DNA from: Lepidurus packardi
Lineage: Eukaryota > Arthropoda > Branchiopoda > Notostraca > Triopsidae
Assembly (NCBI GenBank): GCA_023053545.1
Contig: JAKZAN010000006.1
Span: forward strand, 2,113,001 to 2,177,000
Length of the DNA: 64,000 nt
Direction of reading: 5' to 3'
The stretch's first letter is position 1. Every line of letters starts with the position of its first letter. The notes beneath the pieces are model-generated. The model did no database searches. It worked only from the letters and a program-made list of their open reading frames with translations, and had not been told where the DNA came from. Made by a program: the position numbers and the translations under genes. This document shows, one piece after another, positions 35,515 to 47,500 of the stretch.

Positions 35515-38500
35515 ATGGTTGCGAGTGCAGATAAAGCTATGTCGTCGGAAGTCCCTCAACAGCTCACCGTTTCCTTAGGCGAAGTTCTCGAAGTTCGTGG
35601 AGCACCCTTGCAAGCCCGCGAAGCTTGGGCCCTTTTGTGGCTATTGTCTAGGAAGATTTCGGCTCGATCTTCTCCTCGCTGCACCCCTAGCCCGCAACTG
35701 CCTCTTCAGCAAACCGGTAAGTCCTTAAAAGCACAACATCCAGACAAAAAGCTATGTCGATTTTGACAAAAAGACATGAATTTGCTAATTTATCGCCATG
35801 CTTAGTTCGTAGCAGTGGAGAAATTCCAGATATTCTGCACCAAGTATTGCTGACCAAGTCTGGCCAAGTTTACTTTATAACCAAAGTAAGTGCAAGCTGA
35901 ACTTCATTGTATTCAATAAATCTGTAAAACCTTTTAATTTTTCAAATATGCTAACAGTTACTTGCCTCACGTACTTTTGTATGCATTGCACCTGATAATA
36001 AACCCTTATATTTTCTATTATCTTTTCTCAACAAACAAGATAATCAAATAAGACCATACAAATATTGGTAATTAAACCTGTGTACATTTTACTTGCAGGA
36101 TATTTCCGACTATATTCAAAGTATAAGAAATTTTGCTGCCACACTTCTGACGGTATTACCCGTGGATGATAGAGAGCCAGACAGCAGTACTGTCACCGAA
36201 ATATTACGTAACTGGACTTCCACGAATGGTCTCAATCGAGAAGATGTTGAGCAGGTAACACGCAATGTCTTAAAACAGGAAAAGGATACTTATACTTTAG
36301 CTATGGAACTATTAAGACCTATAGCCAATAACATTTCCAAGACAAGGGTCCCTGTGGACATATATCCCAAATAACACTCGGCGACCCTCCCCCCCTTCTC
36401 AATTAAGACATTAGTAGGAAAAGAATGGGGTCTGTCCATCCCTAACACTCTTTCCTGTAGTCTGTTCCAAATGTATCGCCATTCGCTGTATTTATTCAAG
36501 CAAAGGTTCATACGCCTTTTTATCAGTGACTCTCAACTCGTCCTGTCTATTGATTCAGGATATCAATATATACTTGTACCGGGAACAAAAAACAAAACTT
36601 TGCATGAATAAGACGACACGCAGGGTGTCTAGAAATACTGTTGTCTTTACTCTCCAGGGTTTTTAGTAAAGGAAGCGCAACCAAAAGTAGTTTCAAAAAT
36701 TTTCTTTTAAATAAATTTATGTTTGTGTCAGTATTATCCTTTTCGATATGGTCCCGAATTCTGTGTCCGGCCTTTTACTGGGAGGTTAGGCAGTTTGGGG
36801 ACTGTGCCTTGGGATCCCGCTTTTCTAATGGGTCCGTGGTTGCTCATAGAACTGGTGATTGTTGGAGTTCAAAAGGCCCATTTCTGCAGACATTAGGAAA
36901 GTTTGTGGGGAAAGAAACGGTTTTTATAGCGTCCTCTGCCTTGCATCTTGCTGCTGCAGGCTTCTTCGGCTTGCACGCAGTTTGGAAACTTTACGACAAG
37001 ATACCTCAACCTATAAACTGTGCCGTCTTTAAGGCGTGCCCTATTCCTCGTCAAATCTCTTCAAAACGTACCCCTGCAGCTGTATATTCCCTCTTATTCA
37101 GCATGCTCCAGTAATAATACCCATATTCTTTTCTTTCTGCCTTTTTTTACGAGTGTAAGCAAAACTACATAAAAAGGATGCCCAAAATTTACTTTATTTT
37201 TACCTTTTCCCGGGAACAAACGAGCTATGTCACAGCAGGGATGAGAAATTTATCTAGTGAGAGACAGTGATCTCGCAATTGGGCAAATCTACAAGACTAA
37301 CCTTAAAAAAATGGACTGTGGGTTCATCGCGAATTCATTCTGGTTTTCAACCTCGTAGATTTTGGAGCATTGGAGCCAACAGCAGCTTAAGCCTAATCCA
37401 GCGCACATCATGGCTGCTTGCTATGCGGAAGTTCTCGGCAGCAATGCTCAAGTAAACTTTTGTTCTCTCCACAGAAAGGCATTTCCGAGGTTTGATTTTG
37501 CTTGATAGTTTACGTCAAGGATTAAGATAATCTTAACTTTAAAAACAAACAAGAAAAAGTGGGTAATATCACTACGCTTCTGTTAGCAGATAAGCGAGAG
37601 AGTTGCAACCGAGTCAGACGATTGCTTAGAAGGCGGTTATCTTACCGAAGACTCGGCTATTTCATCCGGCTTGTCCCATCACGCGTCCCTCAACAGTTTG
37701 GATGTCCTACCCTCTGCTCTGCCAACCGCTTTTTCTTCCGTGGGAGGAAGGGGAGGAGGATCACTCAGCAACAGTAGCAGTCTTCCACCCTTATCGCCGT
37801 CTACAGCTCCCACAACAACTTCTAATAGCACGGATTACGCCTACTCCGTGGTCACAGTGCTGCAAATCCCTGCCTCGTCAACTGCACATTTCCCCAATCT
37901 TGACAATCTAGCAGCAAATAATCGGAAAAACAGCAACAGCAAGATCAGCCTTCCTTGTGCTCCTCAAACTTGCGTTTCAAAAGGAACGTCGGTTACTTCC
38001 GCCGAAACAAGCAACGAAAAGCTGCCTAACGAACTTGTTAGCAATCATCACTATCAGCAACAGTACGTGTCAAAGTGTTCAGCCGTTCGAGAGGAAATTA
38101 TTAAGAGGCGCCATCCCGTGCAGCGTGCACCTTCAAGGTTGTACAAGTTGCTGGGTAACGCGATGAATTCCTCTTTGTCTTGGTCCCAGCATTTAAAAAA
38201 GAAATGCGAAGTGATAGCGGCTTCCACCGCCAGTACGACTTCTCCAACTCCACTTCGCCCTAAATTGGAGAAGAACTCGGACTCTGCTACCGAAATTAAT
38301 TCGTCTTGCACAGGCCCGGAATTTGTCGTCAAAAGTGCTCTTCCCGCTCACCAAATCCAATTAGCTGGGAAGAAAAAGGTGCAGTGTCTTCTTTTTTGTT
38401 TAATCCTAGATTTTTTGCCTTTGCTCTTTGCCTATTTCGTTTATATCAACAAAAGGAAGTGATAATAAAGCCCATCTTTCTTGTTGCACCGTCTCGTGGA

Positions 38501-41500
38501 ATTAGGGACGTGTGTTGATCGTCGCATTAGATGGACGAAGAATTGAAATGGAATGCAATTTGTCTCGTGTAACCGTTGGTGAAATACTCAAGGTAAAAAC
38601 TTGTCTTTAAGACGATGGAGTATAGTTTATTGGAGACTTTCTGTATTTGTACTTTTACTTCCTAAGCAGTCAGACTTTGTAAAATTAAAGCGGTTTGATG
38701 TTTTAGATGGCGACTTTGCATCTCCGACTACAGGATGCGAGCTATTACGGTTTGGCTTGTCTCAAACACGGCCAGTTTGTATTCACTCCTTCAAAGTTTA
38801 AAGCCATCAAAATGGCGCCAAGTTTGTGGAAAGGAAACCGAAATCGGGGTTTGCCCACTGATACTTTCACAGTTTATCTTCGTTTTAAGTGCTACTTCAG
38901 AGATCTCGATGCCTTAAAGTAAGAGAAGACAGTCAGTATATTTTCTCTCGCTTTCTAACGAGTTATTTCTATTGTACAGGCCCAGCACTCGCCATTGGCT
39001 TTACTTGCAACTCCGGAGAGACGTACTTGAAAATCGGTTGCCATTGAAACACGACGACTGCATACACTTGGCAGCTCTGGCGTTACAAGCCGAATTCGGG
39101 GACTTTGCCGAGCAAGTAATGTTCAGAAAAATCTCTTCATTATGCATGAGCTTTCTTGCTGCTGGCCAGCGAGGATGTTCTTTACGTTCTTTTTGCCCCT
39201 CTGCTCTCTCTCTGTCTTGCTTTCCCCTCCTTGGCGTTATACCCCTCCCAAGACATTTGCTTTGAACGACGCTGTGGTTTCAGGTTCATGGGAAAGGGCA
39301 ATACTTTGTTCTGAATCATTACTTCCCTGCATGGCTATGGACGAGCCAAAGAAATTCCGGTGATTTTGCAGGCCACCATAACCATGGCGCAGCAGAAGAC
39401 TGGGCTCGACAAACATTAGAATCGCGCCATCGAAGCCATCAAGGAGTTGGCATTAGTCGAAGTCAAGCAGAACGCTTGTTCCTCATGTATCTGATTCAGT
39501 GCCCTACTTATGGCCAATACTCCTTCGACGTTGTGGAAGTAATTCCTTACAGTTTTTTTTATTTGTGTGTGTGTGTTTATGGGGGAACTTGACGGATTGA
39601 CGCCTTTTTTTTCTCTTCACAATTCCAGGACGATAGTGTGACAACCACGCCTATGACTTTAACGGTCAGTTTGAAAGGCTTGGAACTTACGGATGCCACG
39701 AAACCCGTAGCTACGCAAGCACCGATTAAGCCGGACCTGCGTTTGCTCAAGCATAAAAGTTTTGTGCCGTGGAAGCACATTGCCAAGATCTCACACACGC
39801 GACACGACCTTATCATCAATTTGTGTCATAGCGCTGCCAAACACCGTTTTTGCGTGGGTGCTGCCAGGTCGGTAAAACACCAAAAAAGTTACATAGACCC
39901 TGGAGTTACTCAAACATTCTAGATTGCTCTGAGCCAAGAGCAAGAGACATGCTATGGGGAAATAGGCATTCCTGCATGCAATTATGGTGAAGGTCAGTTT
40001 TATCAAGCTCTTTTTTTGTTTTCACCCCCGTTCCAGGATGTTGGAAGTGTACGAACTCATATCAGCCCATGCCGGCATAGCTCGTCACCAGTGCAACTAC
40101 TTGTCATCATCAACTTGCCCTGCTCCGACTCTTACATGTCTCGCTAGCCCTGCAACGCCAATACCCAACAATACTCCAATACCCGAATCAAGGGAAGAGC
40201 CAACCAATTGTGCGCCAATCGATATCCTTCAGCAGCACGATGAAAACCAGGACATGGCTCTGAGCCGTCCTCCTCAAACCCCCACCGTTACTGTTAACAA
40301 GATCAAAATTTTTGTGCCATTCAGCGATTCGGGCCCCCCCAATTCCTTAGATCAGACGGAACGACTTTCCCCGGAGAATATGGAAGAAGACGAAGAAGAA
40401 GAGTATATCAGAAAACGCAATCTGAGTAGTTCTCGTGCCGTCCAACTGGAAGCAAATCCTGATCTGATGAAGACTACCAACGTAATAATTATTGATTCTG
40501 ATGAGAATCCACTGAATATTCAGCATGTACGAGGGTCTTCGGACAGTCTCCTTGTCATGGCGTCGCCCAATTACGTCCAAACGGACGACCTCAATCCTAG
40601 GAATGAGTCAGCAGCAATTAAAGCCTGTAGCAATGCTATTGACCCGAAAGTAACTTGTCGACGAACACAATCGTACAGTCTTTCCGCCACGACAAGTCCG
40701 ACCAAAAAAAATGCTGTGGTCCGCATGGGAACCCGAATTTCGGCTGCTGCACTAAACCGCCAACGATTGCGTAGTTTGGAGAATATCTACGCATCTTTGA
40801 ATACATCCTTTACTTTGCATCAGGACAACTTGCCAATGCGGTCCGATAGTGGCGCATACGTTATCGGTAAGTGGTATGTGCTGAGATATGTGTCCCCGTC
40901 TAGTTCAGTTCTGTTTCCTTAAACCGTTATCTTTTCATATTGAAAAACGTCGAAGAACGCTTTCGGGTCTTCAAATATTACTCGGTTTGCCTTTGGTTCT
41001 TTTTTCTCTCCTTTTGTAAGGAACATACTTCAAAAGCGTGTCAATAATCGATGCCGCTTTTCATTTTTTAAGCCCTCCTTCCAGTACTCGGCATAGTCAG
41101 TCGCTGTGGGTGGGTTGTGTTAGCTGGAAATAACGAGCCGCCAAATATTAAGGCATTGCGCGGATGAAATTGCTGCCATAAACTTGTCTCTGTGCGCTTA
41201 CTTTTCTTTTCCTACCGAGCAAACTATTGCAAAACACTTTGCATGCAAAAATCTTTACTGCAATTCCCAAATCGAAAAAAAAGTTACGTGAGGTGACTGA
41301 GAAAAATAACAGGGGCGCTGGATAGCGTGCAGCGAAAAAAATGCATACGCTTTCTTCCAAACACGATAGACGTCCATCTCAGATGAAATAAGCTGCCAAG
41401 GAAGGGGGGAAAGAAAAATCTAACTTGTAAAAGAATCGTTTGTCGCATACAAATTCTTAGCTTACTACGACGAAAGGCTTTTTGTTCGATTAACGTATTA

Positions 41501-44500
41501 CTTTCTTATCCGGCAGATACGAGTGTAAGGTCCATGGATGAGACAGTTTTTTGTGATGCGAGCGAATCCATCAGTCGTTCCTTGGCTGAAAGATTCGAGC
41601 GACTAGCTCAAATCTCGCCTACGCATCCTAGCAACGTTCGTGTTAGGTAAAAAAAAAAAAAAAAAGTCTTTTAGAAAAATTAAGCCCTCACAGTGAGTTA
41701 CCTTTAATATCTGTCTAGGCTTGATAAAGATGCTAAAGGTGCCTTAGGTATTCTGGTAGCGCGTGGGGCTTCGGGAGGCGTATTCTTAATGGGTTTAACA
41801 CCCGGTGGTCCCGCGGCTTTAGAAGGCACTTTACAACCCGGTAAGCTCATTTACTTGTTCTTTTCATTTAACATACTATTACAAGGCAAACGAATTAAAA
41901 AATACTCCTTCACCTTGTGTCCTATGATTCCGCGCAAGACAACCATGGGATGCCTCACTATTGAGCGATTCCGAAATTGGAATCATAGTTACAAGAGATA
42001 ATTCAAATCAGTTATGACGTAACGGTAGTTAGGATGATAAATCGCGTATTTAAGTTCTGTTGCCTTGAAAGAATTGAAGCGCTTTATCCTAAAAACAATG
42101 TTACGGGTTCGAAAAACAAGGGAATCCTTCGGGGTTTTTTATTATGAGGTGTTTGTGCAAGCCGACGAAAACAAGGGCATGCAAACGAAAGCAAGTGAGG
42201 GTAGACAAGGGAGCCGAAAACTAGGTCGCACACCTTTTCCCTTTTCTAAGGTCATCAGGGGTACGTGCGCGCAAACAATCCATCTCTTTATGGCTTGTCT
42301 CTACCTCTCTTTCCTGTCAACAAGGCAAACAACGCAATCCGAAGCTGATGGAGTAGTCATTTATCTAAAATTCGTTCCCTTAGTCCTTTGTTGTCACTTC
42401 CACTTCACGTAATAACCCGGAAAGTACAAACGAATATATATAGACCGTCAAATATCTGACATTTCCCCAAGTTAACATCTAGCAAACACTTCCCGAGTTT
42501 GTCATCGTCTCCCTCAACTTAATAAGCAAGATAAATGTGAGTGGATTGATGGAGAAGGAGAAACAGGAGAAGAGCGACAAATGCAAAGTATCCAAAGATG
42601 ACCTGGGGCTGGGTTTCTTTTGTTCATTTGGCGGATGAAAAACAGGGTCATTTTTACAAGGGGGAGAAGTGAAACCCCTAGTAACGAAGACCTTGAATCT
42701 AATTCGATACCGACGACCCGACACCTCTTGCCTTCAACTGTCGCAAACTTTGTCCGTATAAAAGGAACCGTACAATCATGTTCAAAGCGTCAGTGCTCAT
42801 CCAGCAGTCTCACATCAAACTCGAACACAAGCCAGGGCGAAACTTCAAAAGCCATGGTATTCTTCAAGGTAACATTATAGAGAAACAATTTTGATACATA
42901 TTTACTTTTGGGCTAATATCAATTTACTTTATTCCCAGCTTGTCGCCTTGATCGTTTTGGCCTCTCAATCGCTGGCCTTACCTTCGACGTATAATGAAGC
43001 CTATTTGGCACCTCGTGACTATGAGGACAAAACGCAAGGCGGTTACTATGCTCAAGAGCCGGGTGTTGTCCCCGTTGAACCAACTACTTTACCTCCCGTA
43101 AGTTTGAATCTTAATGTATGTTCCAAAAAGAAAAAGTACGAAATCAACTAAGAGTAATGAATGATTTTTTTTATTCAGCGTGACTACAAGTACCAATTTA
43201 ACATCCAAGACGGGATTGCTGGCAATAGCTACACTCGTACCGAGTCCCAAAAGGATGGCGTAGTCCATGGCTCGTACTCGTACATCCGTCCAGATGGCGT
43301 CCTCCAAACTGTACAGTACACTGCTGACAAGACTGGGTTCCATACCGATATTACCGAAAAAGCCGGCCAGACCGTTCCTAATGGAGACAAAGCCACTTAC
43401 ACTGCTAATCTGCCCGATGGCGCTCAAGCTGTGTACGTTTCCGTGACAAAGGACGAACTCAAGCACCACGAGAAACCCCTAGCTGCTGCCCCCTTCTATG
43501 ACTCCTACGAAGCTCCCAAAACTAGCTACTCAGGCGCCTCTTATGAAACACCCAAAGCCAGCTATGAAGCTTCCAGACCAAGCTATGAAGCTCCGAAACC
43601 CAAATATGAAGCTCCCAAAATCAGCTATGAAGCTCCGAAACGCAACTACGAAGCTCCCAAAATCAGCTACGAAGCTCCCCGACCAAGCTATGAAGCTCCC
43701 AAACCCAAATATGAAGCTCCCAAAATCAGCTATGAAGCTCCGAAACGCAACTACGAAGCTCCCAAAATCAGCTACGAAGCTCCCAGACCAAGCTATGAAG
43801 CTCCCAAACCCAAATATGAAGCTCCCAAACCCAAATATGAAGCTCCCAAACCCAGCTACGAAGCTCCCAAACCCAGCTACGAAGCTCCCAAAATCAGCTA
43901 TGAAGCTCCGAAACCCAACTACGAAGCTCCCAGAATCAGCTACGAAGCTCCCAGACCAAGATATGAAGCTCCCAAACCCAAATATGAAGCTCCCAAACCC
44001 AAATATGAAGCTCCCAAACCCAGCTACGAAGCTCCCAAAATCAGCTATGAAGCTCCGAAACCCAACTACGAAGCTCCCAAAATCAGCTACGAAGCTCCCA
44101 GACCAAGCTATGAAGCTCCCAAACCCAAATATGAAGCTCCCAAACCCAGCTACGAAGCTCCCAAAATCAGCTATGAAGCTCCGAAACCCAACTACGAAGC
44201 TCCCAGACCAAGCTATGAAGCTCCCAAAATCAGCTATGAAGCTCCGAAGACTAGTTATCAATCTTACGAAGCTCCCAAGCCTTCCTATTACAAAACCGCT
44301 CCTACCACTACTACCACACCTCGTCCTGCCATTCCCGAGGTTCCGATAGCTATCTATGGAAGTTATGTCAAGCCACAAACCCCTGTAGCTCCTATTGCCC
44401 CCAGACACGAAGCCCCCAAGAAAGTTTACATGCGCTACTAAGTGTTTCTTTTCCTGTTTAACCTAGAATCTCTCTCCCTTACCTAAGGTGCAAGGACTTG

Positions 44501-47500
44501 CTCAATTTATGTTTCTAACTTAAAACTAGAAAGCCGTATGTGCTTTTCTATACCCCGGCGACCGTAATCAGTGATGTACAGTTGTAAGAGAAACAAGGTC
44601 TTGTTTTTTTGAGAAATTTCGAAGGACTCACGTTAATCTTGTTTATTTCTCGCCATCTTATCATCGTCTTTGGTTTCTTGAATTTCCATGTATTACTTTA
44701 TTAATGTTTTTTTCCTTTCCCTAGGAGATCGGATTCTTAGCGTGAACGGACACTCATTCGATGACATTACTTATACCGAAGCGATCGATTACTTACGACA
44801 AGCACCCGAGACGGTCGAAATTGTTGTTTCTCAACAAGAAGTCCGTCTCTGAGCCCGTAAATTTCCTCACTTTAGAACGGTTACTGTTTTTTCTCCACTT
44901 TTCACCACGATTTGGAACACATGGTCTTCAACTTGTTAATGCTAGTTCCCGGGACTTTTTATACGCAGATTACATTTTAATTACTGAGCGCAATACACCG
45001 ACCGTTTTTTAAACATAAAATTTAAGAGTTTGATCTGCTTGGCTCCCGAACTCATGAATCCACAGACTTGAACTGTAACCAAACCATAATCTAGGTTCAT
45101 AAGTTATGTTCATGTTTACAAATTAAAGAAAGTGACTCACGTCACGCATTCCGCAGCCATCTGAGATTAGATTGCGAAAAGAAGTAGTGTCAGGCGAATT
45201 TTCCTCCCAGACTTGGACTAGTGTTTACTGGAATCCAGCGGTCAAAACGATGCAGGCTGTCGAAGGTACCTCAAACTTCAAAGTTGCCTGCTTTTTACTG
45301 GTGTGTTTAGAGACTTCCCCGTTTGTCAATCCCCGTCGAAGTTTCCCCGTTTGTCAATAGTACGCCAGTTTAGCCAGTCGAGAGCTAGCTGTGTTTTACA
45401 AGTGTGCCTCATAACACACCAGTAGGCTACATTAAGGGTAACGCTGGCTGTCTCGATACGAGATATCGCGGTTTGGCATACGTTACCCTTGTAGTGCAAC
45501 CTTAATGGTGGTATTTTTTCTTTCTTTTTTACCCAAACCAGTTTTCGATTAGTTAGAGTTGGTGTTTTATGTGCATAAAAACAACCAGATTTGTTGGGCA
45601 AACAACGTACGTATTCGTGAATCTTGCACCCGATGACACTTCTGTGACAATATCGTAGCTGTGTGCAGCGTTTCACCTCATTGCAGTTATTTCGTTATAC
45701 GGTAATGCAAAGTGAATTGACTCTGGAAGAACGGCAAGGTAAGAAAATATCCAATTTCGCTGCTTTAAGTATCAGGGGCAAATCGCAAACGATAATGTCT
45801 TACGTCGGTTAACTCTCACAAGGAATAGTGGATGAAAACAGGAATATCGTTACTCATTTATTACTAAAGTTAATAGAGCGGTATAAGTAACAAGAAACAT
45901 AAATTCCATAGTTTTCGTTCGCGTTTCAATGAACATAGCTTTGTAACTCGTGCGAAATGTCATTTAACTAAGCTTTCCCAGTCGTTTCGAAATAAGATTT
46001 CTACACTGAAAACAAGATTTCTTTCTTTCTTGCACCAAAATCGTTTCCTGCGCATGTGCGCAGGAGGGTTAAGAGCTAAGAAAATCGTGGGACTACTGAG
46101 CAAAAACTAGCTTAATTTTAGCCGACAAGACCCACTTTTGTCCTCGTTCTAAAGTCATGCATACTTCGCTCGGTGCCAAGTACGCATCTGAAATTGACAC
46201 AAGACTTCTTCATCCTTGACGTGAAAAATTTCCTTCCCTTATATCCGTCCGATTTATTATGCCAAGGCGATGTCACGCCCAAAAACGAACTCCACGACTC
46301 CTGTGCCTTTAAACTGATTATAATTTTACTATCAAGCCATGAAAACGAGCTACAAATTTACTCGTTACAAATGTATTACTGAAATTACGCCTGAAATTAG
46401 CACTAAAACCAAACGTTTCTCGTTAGTGGCTCCAGTCAAGCGAAGGAACCGTATGCAGTTAGTAAAACTCGGGGCGCCCAACTCCACATCATTTGTCTTG
46501 GCAAGAGCCTAGAATAGGCTCCTTTACGTTTGGTCGAGCATTCAACGCTACTCGACGTTCGTTCGTTACCTTAGTTTCTTTTTCGTTCTTTTCCTTTTTC
46601 AATCTCTCCCTTCCTGTTTGTGTGGTATGCGGTTTGTCTGCACCCAAATATTAATACGTGAACCCCCATATCAGCTGTTCGACTTCTTGGTCATGAAAGT
46701 TGCTAGGGAAGCGAAGAAAGTGGTTCGACTATATATCCTATAGATCCCAGTAGGAACCCAAAGGGTTTTCTCCTCGTCATGTAATACGCCAAAAGGAACT
46801 TCCACCAGAGTGATAAATTTAGAATGCCATGTTTTCTCATAATTCATTAAATGATTACACAGTATTACTGCGAAAGGGGCCTGGTTGTGAATCACTTCAC
46901 TTGGAGCTATGTTTACATTTTGTAGTCTTTCTAAGAAGACAAGGGATATACGGTATACGCCCGATTTTTCAATGCAACTTAACTATGGGCGTCGTCTTGG
47001 CTTGTGGATGGGCGCGATAAAAGCCGAGTCAAACCGGCTTTCCTTCAAAAAGCCTCCCAAAAGAAACTAAGCGTTTGCATAATGAGTTGCAGTTTTGCCA
47101 TGAGGAAATTTACCCTATTCCTTCCCCTTTTTGCTATTCTATTCCCACTTCGCCTCAATTACGAGCCAGAGTCCAGAAACCAGGATGTATCAAGGCCGCG
47201 CACATTCGGTTTATATGCGGAACTGGAAAAATTAGATGTGGTTACCTTTGTTGCTTTTGGTTTCACAACCATGTTAGGTTCAGCGGGAATGATTATGGCT
47301 AGGCAAGGCCACCGAGAAATACAGCCAGCTGCTCCAGCTAAATTTTTGCCGTCAGTCTTTATCGTCGGTCGAGTTGGTCGCGTGTCAGACCGTCTCAAAA
47401 GCTCCAAGTTCTCCGTCATCTCCGTGAAGAACAACAACAACGTAACGCCGTCTTGGCGAGCTGACACCAATTCCTCTTTAAAAGAGAAAAGCGGGGGCGC

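Noticed and set aside
36641-37114. 157-codon forward frame in an early intron of the scaffold gene
   Set aside because: I tested it as the missing KIND segment; it lacks the expected YSLG-type motif and shows no matching splice phases.
43498-44408. Long forward (+2) and antisense open frames over the cuticle repeats, 283 and 292 codons
   Set aside because: They exist because the 21-bp repeat has a period divisible by three and lacks stops in those frames. The R&R frame has signal peptide, splice sites and domain.
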